The notes: generated by a model not told the origin, from the letters alone. Shown: positions 1-9,875, counted from the first letter of the stretch. The stretch: 64,000 nt of DNA from Anaerofustis butyriciformans (GCF_036289385.1 NZ_JAYFFH010000007.1:1-64000), one strand, 5' to 3'. A program made the numbers and translations.

Positions 1-107
1 GATAGCGACGGTGTAACACCTGTAAACATTCCGAACACAGAAGTTAAGCCCGTCCACGCCTAGAGTACTTGTCTGGAGACGGACTGGGAGGGTAGGTAGT
101 CGCGGGG
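1..107 (+). rRNA. rrf: 5S ribosomal RNA, 5' end cut by the window
   Basis: The segment carries the conserved 5S core CCGAACACAGAAGTTAAGCC and the later GGGAGGGTAGGTAGTCGCGG 3' part. About nine bases of the 5' strand of the terminal helix are missing because the window starts inside the gene; the 3' strand of that helix ends near 105-107. A T-run follows directly. It is probably the last gene of an rRNA operon lying to the left. The exact 3' end is uncertain by a few bases. Confidence 0.93.
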
Positions 108-123
108 TTTTTTTTATTCCTTT

Positions 124-149
124 GAACCTACTTTTTAGGTTCTTTTTTT
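124..149 (+). terminator. Rho-independent terminator after 5S rRNA
   Basis: A 7-bp stem (GAACCTA / TAGGTTC) with a 5-base loop is followed by seven T. It is the second T-rich stop behind the rRNA gene, after the T-run at 107-116. Confidence 0.8.
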
Positions 150-365
150 ATTTCCTTGTCTTGTATTATGTCTTTATCTGGTTGTATGTTACTTTACTTA
201 AATAACTCTTGATATTTTTTATATGTTTTATTCTATTTGATTTGAATTTTTATATAATTAAATAATATGTTTATATTTTTTTATATATTTTTGATATATA
301 AATAAATTTTTGTGTTATAATAAGTCGAATATTCATTTAAAATGTCGATATTTAAGGGTAAGTTA

Positions 366-1889
366 ATGAAATTTAAGAAGAAGTATTTATTAATTTTTAT
401 AGCAATTATTTTTATTTGTTTTTATTTTGTTTTTTCAAGTTTTAAATATGAATCAAATGTTTTTCCAGATGGAATAAGTATAAACGGGGTTGACTGTTCC
501 GGACTTACAGTAAAAGAAGCAGAAAAGAAAATAACTAAAGAATGGAATAATAAAGAATTTATTGTTAAATCACCAAATACAGCATTTAAGTTTTATATTC
601 CTAGAACTTGGTCAACTAAAGAAATAATATCACCAAATGAACAAATTGTAAAATCTATGGAAGAAGAATTGATTTCATCTAAATCAAATGAGAAAGTACT
701 TGGTACAATATCTGATTTTGGTTTTACATATGATATAGAAGACAATTTGAATAATATATTAAATAAAAGTAAATTTGAATTTTTCTTAATAAAAATAGGT
801 TTATTTAGTGATAATATTAGAATTAACATGAGTATAAGCAAAATACCTGATGAATTTAATAAAAAAATAAATTCTCTAGATATTTATAATTTAACAGGTA
901 AAATAACAAAAACAAAAAATGCTTATATTAACTTGGAAAGTGCTAACTTTGATATAGTAAAGGAAGTTTACGGCAATAATATTGATAAAGAATTACTTAC
1001 AAAAGAAATAGTAAAATATATTTCAAGTGGTAAATTTTCTATGAACTTTATTCCTGAAGATTTCTATGTTAAACCTGATATTTTATCTACAGATAAAGAG
1101 CTTTTAGAAAAGCAAAGTTATTTAAGAGAATTAGACATACCATCAATTACATATAAAATGTACTGCGGAAATGTAGAAGTAAATAAAGTTGATATTTTAA
1201 AAATGTATGGTATAAGTGAAGAAAACCTATATGATAATTTCAGTATTGGTGAATTAAAAGTTGATGAAGAAAGTGTTAAAAATTTTGTTCATGAACTTGC
1301 ACAAGAATATGATACTGCTTGGTCAGATCATACTTTTAATTCAGCAAAACAAGGAAAAATAACTGTAAGTGGTGGGGATTATGGTTACTTTATAGATGAA
1401 GATAAAGAAACAGAGAAATTAATATCAGAGCTAAAGAATAAAAAAGATATCACAAGAGAACCTAAATATTCCCAAGAAGGATATAAAAATGCTAACGATA
1501 TTGGAGATAGTTACGTTGAAATTGATTTAACATATCAGACATTGTGGCTATATAAAGATGGAAAACTTATTATTTCAATGCCTGTTGTAACAGGAAATAT
1601 ATATGCAGGATATGATACTCCTCCTGGTGTTTATATATTAAAATATAAGACAATGCATGTTACTTTAAAAGGTCAAAATGCTGACGGTAGCGATTATGCT
1701 TCTCCTGTAACTTATTGGATGCCTTTTAACGGAGGTATCGGAATGCATGATGCTAATTGGAGAAGTACATTTGGCGGAGAAATTTATAAGGGTGGGGGAA
1801 GTCATGGATGTGTAAACATGCCGCCAAGTAAAGCAGGAATCGTTTATGATAACATTGAGGCAGGATATCCAATCGTTGTTCATTATTAA
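366..1889 (+). CDS. L,D-transpeptidase (YkuD domain), membrane-anchored
   Basis: Probable peptidoglycan L,D-transpeptidase forming 3-3 cross-links outside the membrane. The N-terminus is a short basic stretch plus one membrane segment (about residues 5-23), followed by a long extracytoplasmic region resembling the peptidoglycan-binding domain of clostridial L,D-transpeptidases, and a C-terminal YkuD domain with the catalytic motif SHGCVNM (Cys about 482 of 507). An in-frame ATG lies at 342, but AAGGG at 354-358 sits 7 bases before the ATG at 366, so I chose 366. Single gene with its own terminator. Family assignment is firm; the physiological role is inferred. Confidence 0.9.
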   Translation: MKFKKKYLLIFIAIIFICFYFVFSSFKYESNVFPDGISINGVDCSGLTVKEAEKKITKEWNNKEFIVKSPNTAFKFYIPRTWSTKEIISPNEQIVKSMEEELISSKSNEKVLGTISDFGFTYDIEDNLNNILNKSKFEFFLIKIGLFSDNIRINMSISKIPDEFNKKINSLDIYNLTGKITKTKNAYINLESANFDIVKEVYGNNIDKELLTKEIVKYISSGKFSMNFIPEDFYVKPDILSTDKELLEKQSYLRELDIPSITYKMYCGNVEVNKVDILKMYGISEENLYDNFSIGELKVDEESVKNFVHELAQEYDTAWSDHTFNSAKQGKITVSGGDYGYFIDEDKETEKLISELKNKKDITREPKYSQEGYKNANDIGDSYVEIDLTYQTLWLYKDGKLIISMPVVTGNIYAGYDTPPGVYILKYKTMHVTLKGQNADGSDYASPVTYWMPFNGGIGMHDANWRSTFGGEIYKGGGSHGCVNMPPSKAGIVYDNIEAGYPIVVHY

Positions 1890-1894
1890 TTTTA

Positions 1895-1925
1895 AAAGAG
1901 GTATTTTCAAATACCTCTTTTTTTG
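1895..1925 (+). terminator. Terminator after L,D-transpeptidase
   Basis: Near-perfect inverted repeat AAAGAGGTATT / AATACCTCTTT followed by a T-run. Confidence 0.85.
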
Positions 1926-1982
1926 TTATAAATTAAGTATAATAACAAAGAAATAGTTTTATTAATATAAAAGGATAAGAAA

Positions 1983-2681
1983 ATGAATCGTACGGAAAAA
2001 TTTATACAACTTTATACTAAGCTTGAACAAATAGCAGTATTAGAATACGGCTTTCCAAAGGATGGAAAAAGTATTACAAGATTAATGAATTTAAAATGCT
2101 ATAAAGATATTAGAAGAGAACTTGCGTATTGTAAGGAAATAAGAAATATTTTACAGCATAATCCTAAAATAAATAATGAGTATGCCATAGAGCCAAATGA
2201 AGCGATGATAGAACTTTTGGAAAGTGTTATAAAAAAAATAGAATCACCAAAAAAAGTTGTTGATTTTTATAAACCCATTGGTAAAATAATAAGTGCAAAT
2301 ATTGGTAATAATATAATGGAATATATGAGAAAAATGGAGCAAAATCAAATTAGTTATATACCTATTCTTGATGATAAAGGATTTGTTAGAGGAGTATTTG
2401 GAGAAAGTACGGTATTTCAATGTGTATTGGATGAAGGTATAAATGAAATAAACGAAAATACAAAATTTTATCATATAAAGAAATATTTAAGTTTGGATAA
2501 CACCATAACAGGTAGTTTTATTTTTACAAATGAACATACACTAATGATTGAATTAGAAGATATACTTTATAAAGCTTATAAAAGTAACAAAAGAATAGGT
2601 GTAATATTTATTACAAAAAACGGAAAAGAAAATGAAAGGCTTATGGGGTTGATTACTCCATATGACATAATAGGTAATTAA
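1983..2681 (+). CDS. CBS-domain protein of unknown function
   Basis: 232-residue cytoplasmic protein. The N-terminal 85 residues are helical and charged, without a recognised motif (possibly HEPN-like). The C-terminal part looks like a CBS pair: one repeat around residues 95-135 (SYIPILDDKGFVRGVFGESTV) and a second around 165-230 ending in LMGLITPYDIIGN. CBS pairs usually bind adenosine nucleotides and act as sensors. AGGAT lies a few bases before the ATG. It is 12 bases upstream of the TRIC-like gene and probably co-transcribed with it. I do not recognise a specific function. Confidence 0.65.
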   Translation: MNRTEKFIQLYTKLEQIAVLEYGFPKDGKSITRLMNLKCYKDIRRELAYCKEIRNILQHNPKINNEYAIEPNEAMIELLESVIKKIESPKKVVDFYKPIGKIISANIGNNIMEYMRKMEQNQISYIPILDDKGFVRGVFGESTVFQCVLDEGINEINENTKFYHIKKYLSLDNTITGSFIFTNEHTLMIELEDILYKAYKSNKRIGVIFITKNGKENERLMGLITPYDIIGN

Positions 2682-2693
2682 TAGGGATATAAT

Positions 2694-3347
2694 ATGGAAT
2701 ATACTTTTACTCAACAGCTTGTAAATATATGTGAAATCATAGGTATAATTGCATTTGCAATATCAGGTGCAATGGTGGCTATAGAAAAAGATTTAGATAT
2801 TTTTGGAGTAGTTGTTCTTGGCGTAACAACAGCTCTTGGGGGAGGAGTTATTAGAGATTTGATACTTGCAATAAATCCTCCAACAATGTTTATAAGTAGT
2901 AATTATGCGGCCTTGGCTGCAATATCTTCTCTTATAATTTTTATTTTTTCATATTATAAATATAAATATATACAAAAAAATAGGAAAATATTTGATAATG
3001 CTTTAAATTTTTTTGATAGTATAGGACTTGGCGTTTTTGTTGTTCTTGGAATAAACACTGCAATGTATAGTGGATATAGTGATAATAATTTTCTTATTAT
3101 GTTTATAGGTGTAATAACAGGTATAGGTGGTGGAATACTTAGAGATATAATGGTTAAAGATATTCCTTTTGTTCTTAGGAAGAGGATATATGCACTTGCA
3201 GCAATACTGGGAGGCGGGGTGTATATCGTTCTTTTAAAGAATGGAATTAATTCGAATTTTTCCTTGATTATAGGTATATTGATTACAATTTTAATTAGAG
3301 TTTTATCAAAAAAATACGAATGGTCACTTCCAAGGGTAAAAAAATAA
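2694..3347 (+). CDS. TRIC cation-channel family membrane protein (UPF0126/YicG type)
   Basis: 217 residues, about seven membrane segments, with two tandem copies of the UPF0126 repeat. Each copy carries the family motif GGG(V/I)(I/L)RD: ALGGGVIRDL near residue 52 and GIGGGILRDIM near 148. Prokaryotic TRIC proteins are trimeric K+-permeable channels; the substrate here is unknown. Usual family length. It probably forms a two-gene operon with the CBS-domain gene upstream, which could supply nucleotide sensing (inference). Confidence 0.88.
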   Translation: MEYTFTQQLVNICEIIGIIAFAISGAMVAIEKDLDIFGVVVLGVTTALGGGVIRDLILAINPPTMFISSNYAALAAISSLIIFIFSYYKYKYIQKNRKIFDNALNFFDSIGLGVFVVLGINTAMYSGYSDNNFLIMFIGVITGIGGGILRDIMVKDIPFVLRKRIYALAAILGGGVYIVLLKNGINSNFSLIIGILITILIRVLSKKYEWSLPRVKK

Positions 3348-3376
3348 AAGGTAAGAAATTAATCTTACCTTTTTTA
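3346..3376. terminator. Bidirectional terminator between convergent genes
   Basis: An 11-bp perfect stem (AAAAGGTAAGA at 3346-3356, complement at 3363-3373) with a 6-base loop has T-runs on both strands. It ends the TRIC-like gene on + and the lipoprotein gene on -. Confidence 0.85.
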
Positions 3377-3841
3377 TTTTTGTTCAACAATTTCAAATCC
3401 TTGACTTTCAAATTGTTTTATAGTTTTTTCTAAAGATATTTTACTAACATTACTTCCATTAGTTATAAAAATATTTGCATTAGCTAGTTGTTTCATATTA
3501 TCTTTTGTAAATGTAACTTCTATAGTTTCATATACTACTTTATTTTCTTCTTTTATGTCATAGGTTAGCCCTTCAATTGATTCAAATTGTTTTTTTAATA
3601 TATCATTTTGATTATATAAACTTTCTATTTGCTTATCTGAATAATTAGAAATATCTATTGATGTTACTTGTTTGATTTTGTCTATTGTATCCCCCTTTGC
3701 ATGTAAAGTTGCTTGTATTTCTACTCCAGCGGCATAATCACATTTTAATATTACCGTTTGTTCTTTTCCTCCGCAGCCTGTTAAAGAAAATAAAGATAAA
3801 ATTAACGTACAAATAATAACAGCCTTAAATAATTTTTTCAT
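3374..3841 (-). CDS. Putative lipoprotein, DUF1307/YehR-like
   Basis: 155-residue secreted lipoprotein. The signal peptide MKKLFKAVIICTLILSLFSL is followed by lipobox LTGC with Cys23. The mature part contains a YehR/DUF1307-like domain: repeated beta strands and a 'YETIEVTF' stretch near residue 105. An ATG lies 23 codons upstream, but GGAGGG immediately before the ATG at 3841 decides the start. DUF1307 lipoproteins are of unknown function. Monocistronic. Confidence 0.8.
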   Translation of the reverse strand: MKKLFKAVIICTLILSLFSLTGCGGKEQTVILKCDYAAGVEIQATLHAKGDTIDKIKQVTSIDISNYSDKQIESLYNQNDILKKQFESIEGLTYDIKEENKVVYETIEVTFTKDNMKQLANANIFITNGSNVSKISLEKTIKQFESQGFEIVEQK

Positions 3842-3928
3842 AATTTCCCTCCATAAAAATTTTATTATTATTCTTAAAATAATCATACTATATTTGTAAA
3901 CGAATAACAATGAAATTTTATAAATTAC

Positions 3929-3969
3929 TTGACAAAACTGATTATACTGTATATATTATATATATACAG
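3929..3969 (+). promoter_or_regulatory. Promoter plus palindromic operator of the YtrA-type operon
   Basis: TTGACA (3929-3934), a 17-base spacer and TATATT (3952-3957) form a near-consensus sigma-A promoter. The -10 box lies inside a 10+3+10 perfect palindrome, CTGTATATAT / ATATATACAG (3947-3969). A dimeric repressor bound there would block RNA polymerase; the GntR protein encoded next is the obvious candidate (inference). Confidence 0.8.
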
Positions 3970-3992
3970 AAAACAAAGAAAGGATGAATGCT

Positions 3993-4379
3993 TTGGATAT
4001 AATTATAAGTAATATAGACGATAAACCAATATATGAGCAAATATATATACAAATAAAAAACATGATTGTATCCGGTAAATTAAAAGAAGGTGATTCTCTT
4101 CCTTCTATAAGAAATTTAGCAAAAGATTTAAGAATAAGTGTTATAACCACCAAAAGAGCTTATGAAGAACTTGAAAAAGACGGATACATTTATACGGTTA
4201 AGGCAAAAGGTTCCTTTGTAAATAAAAAGAACATAAAACTAATTAAGGAAGAGAACTTAAAAAAGATTGAATTTCATATTAAAGAGATATTGGAGCTGGC
4301 AAAAATAAATGAATTAAAAATAGAAGACATCTATGAGATGTTTGATATTATTGCGGAGGATAACGATGAATGCGATTGA
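3993..4379 (+). CDS. GntR-family transcriptional regulator, YtrA subfamily
   Basis: 128-residue DNA-binding protein. An N-terminal winged helix-turn-helix of GntR type (KPIYEQIYIQIKNMI..., then LPSIRNLAKDLRISVITTKRAYEELEKDG) is followed by a short helical tail, the YtrA layout. The start is most likely TTG at 3993: AAAGG (3979-3983) is nine bases before it but abuts the ATG at 3984, and the family usually begins M-D-I-I-I-S. The ABC genes overlap downstream, the classic YtrA arrangement in which the regulator represses its own operon and responds to envelope stress. Confidence 0.9.
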   Translation: MDIIISNIDDKPIYEQIYIQIKNMIVSGKLKEGDSLPSIRNLAKDLRISVITTKRAYEELEKDGYIYTVKAKGSFVNKKNIKLIKEENLKKIEFHIKEILELAKINELKIEDIYEMFDIIAEDNDECD

Positions 4380-5208
4380 GGTAACAAACTTGACAAAAAG
4401 GTATAGTGATTTTACTCTTGATAAAATAAGTTTTACACTTCCAATGGGATGTATAATGGGGCTTATCGGAGAAAACGGAGCCGGGAAAAGTACGACAATA
4501 AAATTACTTCTTGATGCAATTACAAGAGATGATGGAGAAATATTTATTTTAGGTAAGAATAATAAAGATAATTTTAAAGCAACCAAAGAAGATATTGGCG
4601 TTGTTCTTGATGAAGCTCACTTTCCTGAAAGTATTAACCCAAAACAGGTTAATTCCATTATGAAAAACACATATAAAAATTGGGATGAAAATACATTTTT
4701 TAATTATATGAAACAGTTTGAGTTGCCTTTAAAGAAATCTTTTAAAGATTTTTCAAGGGGAATGAGAATGAAACTTATGATTGCTGTTGCATTGAGTCAT
4801 GATGCAAAATTACTTATTTTAGACGAAGCAACAAGTGGTCTTGATCCAATAGTAAGGGATGAAATTTTAGAGCTGTTTTATGAATTCACAAGAGAGGAAG
4901 ACCACTCAATTTTAATTTCTTCACATATTGTTTCTGACCTTGAAAAGCTTTGTGATTATATAGCTTTTATTCATAAAGGGAAAATGTTATTTGTAGAGGA
5001 AAAAGATGTGCTTCTTGATAATTACAGAATATTAAAATGTTCAAAAGATGATTTTGAAAATGTTGATTCAGACTGTATTGTTGGACTAAGGAAATCTCCT
5101 TATGGAGTAGAAGCTTTAGTTTTAAAAGAAAAAATTAATCCTGTATTTAATTTAGAAAAACCAACCATTGAAGATATTATTGTTTTTATGGCAAAGGAGG
5201 GAAAATAA
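4366..5208 (+). CDS. ABC transporter ATP-binding protein
   Basis: 280-residue ATPase. Walker A GENGAGKST near residue 34, signature FSRGMRMKL near 136, Walker B LLILDEATSG near 155 and the H-loop SSH near 190 are present. The last 75 residues form the extra C-terminal domain common in ABC-2 type export ATPases. GGAGG (4355-4359) precedes the ATG at 4366, which overlaps the regulator's end by 14 bases, implying translational coupling. It pairs with the permease gene 2 bases downstream. Substrate unknown; homologous Ytr/Bcr systems act in envelope or antibiotic stress. Confidence 0.92.
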   Translation: MNAIEVTNLTKRYSDFTLDKISFTLPMGCIMGLIGENGAGKSTTIKLLLDAITRDDGEIFILGKNNKDNFKATKEDIGVVLDEAHFPESINPKQVNSIMKNTYKNWDENTFFNYMKQFELPLKKSFKDFSRGMRMKLMIAVALSHDAKLLILDEATSGLDPIVRDEILELFYEFTREEDHSILISSHIVSDLEKLCDYIAFIHKGKMLFVEEKDVLLDNYRILKCSKDDFENVDSDCIVGLRKSPYGVEALVLKEKINPVFNLEKPTIEDIIVFMAKEGK

Positions 5209-5209
5209 G

Positions 5210-5842
5210 ATGAAAGGTTTACTTTTAAAAGATATGTATGAACTTATAAAGCAATGTAAATTTATTTTACTTTTTTGTGTAGTATATGTTTTTTTATCTT
5301 ATACAGAAAGCGGATATTTTTTCTTAGCTTTTTCAATAATATTTTTCTCTTTACTGCCTACTACAATTATGGCATTAGATGAGAGGAGTAAATGGGAAAG
5401 TTATGCGATAACAATGCCTTATACAAGAAAAGAAATGGTATTAAGTAAATATATATTGTCATTAGGCGGTGTAATATTTATGTCTGTTTTATATGAATTT
5501 GTAAATATTATTATTTATTTTATAAATTCAAGTTATGCAATGAGCATTGTAGATTCTTTTAATATTATACTTCCATTTTGTCTTATGGCGATAATAATAA
5601 GTTCAATTAATCTACCTATTAATTTTAAATTTGGTGCTGAAAAGGGAAGACTTGGAACGATTTTGATTTGTGTTATTATTGGTGTAATTGGTGGAGGACT
5701 TTTTTCTCAATCATCAGGCAGTGTTGAATTAATAAATTATTTTATGAATATACCTTCTTTTGTGTATTTAGTTTTAATCGCTCTTTTATGGATAGTATCA
5801 TATTTTGTTTCGGTTAAAATATATGAAAAGAGAGCTTTATAA
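5210..5842 (+). CDS. ABC-2 type permease
   Basis: 210-residue membrane protein with six predicted membrane segments, of the ABC2_membrane_5 type that pairs with YtrB-like ATPases. AAAGGAGGG lies directly upstream of the ATG at 5210, so the upstream in-frame ATG at 5168 inside the ATPase gene is not used. Last gene of the regulator-ATPase-permease operon. It probably forms the transmembrane pore of the exporter. Confidence 0.85.
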   Translation: MKGLLLKDMYELIKQCKFILLFCVVYVFLSYTESGYFFLAFSIIFFSLLPTTIMALDERSKWESYAITMPYTRKEMVLSKYILSLGGVIFMSVLYEFVNIIIYFINSSYAMSIVDSFNIILPFCLMAIIISSINLPINFKFGAEKGRLGTILICVIIGVIGGGLFSQSSGSVELINYFMNIPSFVYLVLIALLWIVSYFVSVKIYEKRAL

Positions 5843-5871
5843 GAGATACTTTGGGGTATCTCTTTTTTTTA
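5841..5871 (+). terminator. Terminator of the YtrA-type ABC operon
   Basis: A 9-bp stem AAGAGATAC / GTATCTCTT with a 6-base loop, followed by eight T. Confidence 0.88.
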
Positions 5872-5949
5872 TTTGATTAATTTTATGTTATAAATTTATA
5901 TGAGAAGAATGATATAATTTTTATTAAATAAAAATAGGAGATTTATTAT

Positions 5950-6489
5950 ATGAAAAAATATATTGCCTTATTAAGAGGTGTTAATGTAAGCGGAAAAAAT
6001 AAAGTGCCAATGGCAATGTTAAGAAAATATTTTGAAGAAATTGGTTTTGAAGATGTAAAAACTTATTTGAATAGTGGTAATGTGATTTTTACAAGTAATG
6101 AAGAAAGCACGAAAAAACTTAGCGAACAAATTGAGATGATGATTAAAAATCAATTTAATTTGGATATTCCTGTTTTAGTTTTATCAAAAGAAGATCTTGT
6201 TGATATTTTACAAAATGTGCCTGAATGGTGGGGGAATGATAATAAAGAGATTTATGATAATTTAATTTTTATTATTCCACCTATGACTTTTGATGATGTT
6301 TATGAAAAGATTGGACAGCCTAAGAGAGGATTAGAAAAAATTCAAAATTATAAAAATGTCATCTTTTGGTCTTTTGTTCGTAAAGATTATCAAAAGACAA
6401 ACTGGTGGTCTAAAACAGCAAGTGGCGATATCAGTAAAAAACTAACTATAAGGACGGCAAATACTGTTAGAAAAATCGTTGAAATGTAA
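5950..6489 (+). CDS. DUF1697 family protein
   Basis: 179 residues with the DUF1697 hallmarks: start KKYIALLRGVNVSGKNKVPMAMLR, then TYLNSGNVIF, and the C-terminal segment NWWSKTASGDISKKLTIRTANTVRKI. Normal family length. The family is widespread in bacteria with no established function. AGGAG lies 9 bases before the ATG. Stands alone. Confidence 0.88.
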   Translation: MKKYIALLRGVNVSGKNKVPMAMLRKYFEEIGFEDVKTYLNSGNVIFTSNEESTKKLSEQIEMMIKNQFNLDIPVLVLSKEDLVDILQNVPEWWGNDNKEIYDNLIFIIPPMTFDDVYEKIGQPKRGLEKIQNYKNVIFWSFVRKDYQKTNWWSKTASGDISKKLTIRTANTVRKIVEM

Positions 6490-7062
6490 CATGTTAAAAA
6501 TTGTATATATAGAATACTTATAATGCATTTCTAACATATATTTATTTTATTTTCTATTAAGTATATGTATAAATGCTTATAACAACAATATTAAAAACAA
6601 GTAAACAATTTTAAGATTTAATATAATGATAAAAATATTATAAAATATAATATTTCCTTATTATAATTTTTATTATCTTAACTAAAAAGACAAATAAAAT
6701 TCAATTATATATCCCCCATTTTTCATCAAAAACGGGTGTACTCAAGAAAAAATAATTATGTTAAAATATATTTAATAATAGTGTAGAGGAACAGCATAAA
6801 AATATTTTCTAAGTATATTTTATTCTCTTTTTATGATTCTTTATTATACTAAAAGAAAAATTATTGATAATTTTTAAATAGAATGTTAATGCAGATAAAT
6901 TATTTTAACAAATGGAAAACAAATAAAAATAATCGATAAAATAAGATAAGTATTTGATTTTATTATAAAGATATAATAAAAAGTCTATTTTTAATTATTT
7001 GTTATGTATGTGCTTTAATAATGAATGGATAAATAGTTAAATAAAGAAAGGGGCTGTTTTAA
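6490..7062. other. Gene-free AT-rich stretch before the damaged surface-protein gene
   Basis: About 570 bases without a credible coding region on either strand. Composition is very AT-rich with frequent stops. No tRNA, riboswitch or strong palindrome was recognised. One less AT-rich island (about 6712-6745, with a CCCCC run and ACGGGTG) stands out but forms no motif I know. The 3' end holds the ribosome-binding site AAAGGGG (7047-7053) of the next locus. Confidence 0.5.
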
Positions 7063-9615
7063 TTGAAACAAAAACATAACTGGAAAAGAGTGGAATTAAT
7101 TTTTTCGCTTTTATGTTTATGCTAACAATCGTATTTCAATTTAATACAAATGTTTATGCAGCAGAAAGTCCGAGTATTACTGAGTTTGCAACTGTTTCTC
7201 AGTTGAGGTCGTTTAATACTGATGATACTGATGGTTCGGTTAATCCTGCAAAAGTATACTTTGGGAATAACAATCAGCAGTGGTGGATAGCAGGTAGTCA
7301 AAGTGATAATAGTATGACGCTTTTTAGTACAACTTTATTGGAAGATGGTGTGAAATTTGGATCCGATGGTATAGTTGGTTATATGAAGAAAGACTATGAT
7401 CCAAGTTGGAACTGTGAATATCCAAATGGAAATAGTATTACAAAAGTAAATGCAAGTCATTACGGTGGAAGTCCGTTAAGGGATAGATTAGATGAATTGC
7501 AAAAAAGCTTTTTTTCAAGTTCAGAGCAAAAACTAATGAAAGAAACAACAGTTTATACTGAAGATACAGGAAATAGTACTTATTATTCTACAACTGATAT
7601 TTTATATCTTGGATATTGTTCTTGATTTAATAAAGATGATTATATAACTGTTGGTAAAAACGTCTATGTCGAAGAAAATCAGGATCTAAATAATGGTCTT
7701 CGTGTTGATCGAAACTATTGTGGACCAAAAACTTTCTGGTTACGTACATCAAAAGGGACTTTACCAGGTGCAGCACGTACATGGTATGGATATATTGGAG
7801 GCTCTTCTTATACATCGGATCGAGCTGTTGAACAACCATGTGGGTTAGCTCCTGCTTTTGAATTGGATTTATCATCTGTTATTTTTGCATCTGCTGCGAT
7901 GCCGGCAACATCTGATGGTTCTATGACATTATCTGATACTGATGGTGATGGTGCCTTTACAATTAGATATCAAGGAAATGTAGGTACTGCAACACTCAGC
8001 GGAGAATATAAAAGTGTTTCAGTAAGTGGTATTACAAATGATAACACCTATCTTGTTGTGCAAAACAGTGAAGGGGCATGGGCAAAAAAAAGTATCTAAT
8101 AATGACTTATTGTTTGCAAGTGAAGTTTCTGATTCTCTATCTTCATTTGAAAATTGCAAGGTTTGGTTAGAAACAACATCAGATAGAATAACCTATGCAA
8201 ATTTGGCGAGTTATAATAAAAGAGATATTAATGTAAAATTCAAAACTGGAGTTAGTATGAATATTACATCCAATAATGGTTCTCAAACAGGTGTAAGGGG
8301 TAGTATTGAACCTATCGAAGTTAAAGTAAACGAAGGCTATTATCTACCGGATGATTATATTGATAAAATTATGGCTTTAAATGTATTAGAGGCATTACAA
8401 ATAACAAAAACAGATAATGGCTTTATTATTCAAGGTACCCCAAATAGTGATGTATATCTTTCTTTACCTGAAGCAACTGCGTATATTGATGGAAATACTA
8501 TTATAAATCCTCCAACTAATTTAACTGCTGTTTATGGACAAAAACTGTTGGATATTAATTTACCGGATGGCTGGACATGGTCAGATGAAGATACCGCGGT
8601 TTCTGTAGGAGGAAAGACATATCTTGCTCGTTTTGATGTTTCAGCTTATGAAGATGAATATGGCTTTGCAAATGTGGAAGGATATAATGCACAGGGACAT
8701 TATGTAGAACGTAATTTAACAGTTAATAGCTCTAAAGCTGATAGTAAGATTACAATTAAAAACCAGAGTCTTGATAAAGAATTTGATGGAAATGCTGTAA
8801 ATACTCCTGATATAGATAAAATAGGAAGCAGTAAAGATTATACAATTAGATGGTTTGAAAAAGATAATAATTCTTGGATTCAAATTGAATCTGCTCCTAT
8901 TGACGCAGGGAATTATAAGGTTATTTCAAGTGTAGAAGCTGATAATAACTATAATGGTGCTTCTGATGAACTGGAATTTACTATAAGTAAAATGTCAAAT
9001 GAGTGGATAGATGAGCTTGCTATTTCAGACTGGGCTTACGGAGAAAAAGAAAATTCTCCTATCGCAGTGGCAAAACACGGTACAGTTAAGTTTTCGTATA
9101 GTGATAAGGAAGATGGCACCTATAAAGAAACAGTTCCAACAAATGCAGGAATATGGTATGTTAAGGCAACAGTAGAAGAAAATAGAAACTATGTGGGTTT
9201 GGAAACTGTTAAAACTTTCGAGATTAAAAAAGCCGTTCCCGAATATGAAATTCCAAATAATATAACTATTGAAAAAGGGGAATCTCTTTCAACTATAAAG
9301 CTTCCTAAAGGTTTTTCATGGAAAGATGAAAATCAGATAGCTGATAGATCAGGTGTACATGCTTTTAAAGCCATTTATACACCAGCTGATACTCAAAATT
9401 ATCAAGTTGTGGAAACAGATATTATCGTAAATGTTGTTGAAAAAAATGTACCACCAAGTGATACAGATAAAACCGATAATACTAATCAATCTGATACATC
9501 TGAAAAAGTATCAACAAGTGATAATACAAATGTTTTTGTTTGGTATGCTTTATTATTGGTATCACTAGCGGGAATCGTTTCATTAGCTTTATTTAAACAA
9601 ATAAAAAATAGATAA
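7063..9615 (+). pseudogene. Broken cell-surface protein (DUF6273-like plus MBG-type repeats)
   Basis: Reading the pieces together gives one about 850-residue secreted protein. From the TTG at 7063 (AAAGGGG 9 bases upstream) the signal peptide starts (LKQKHNWKRVEL), shifts frame at T6 (7100-7105), and continues from 7113 through a cleavage-like NVYAAES. A tryptophan-rich domain (QQWWIAGSQ, TLFSTTLL, FWLRTS, LAPAFELDLSSVIF) resembles DUF6273 modules. An in-frame TGA at 7623 interrupts it, and A8 at 8084-8091 shifts frame again. The rest (8092-9615) holds two MBG-like beta domains, a Ser/Asp/Thr linker and a C-terminal membrane helix after VSTSD, which looks like a degenerate sortase motif. Three lesions point to a pseudogene. 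Confidence 0.75.
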
Positions 9616-9654
9616 GTCATAAATATTATTACAAGAATGATATACACTGAATAT

Positions 9655-9697
9655 AAAACAGCTCATAAAAAAGATTAAGTGGGCTGTTTTTTATTTT
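9655..9697 (+). terminator. Terminator after the surface-protein locus
   Basis: An 11-bp stem AAAACAGCTCA / TGGGCTGTTTT (one G-T pair) with a 14-base loop, followed by a T-rich tail. Confidence 0.75.
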
Positions 9698-9875
9698 GAA
9701 AATATTATCAATCATATCATAGTTTATTTAATGTAGGTTTGTTCTACTATATTTTATGGTTTTATTTTTATATTTGGATTATTTTATAAGTATTTATGGA
9801 ATTTGCTTATTTCATATTAAATATCAAGCTAGATTTTAAACACATGTATCGTGATTTTTTAGAAAAAGTTAGATA

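Noticed and set aside
6490..7062. Hidden ncRNA or riboswitch in the long gap
   Set aside because: No conserved motif, tRNA-like fold or strong hairpin could be supported by reading; only AT-rich sequence.
7623..7625. TGA read as Trp or selenocysteine in the surface gene
   Set aside because: TGA ends other real genes here, such as 4379, and no SECIS-like element was evident. With two frameshifts in the same locus, pseudogenisation is simpler.
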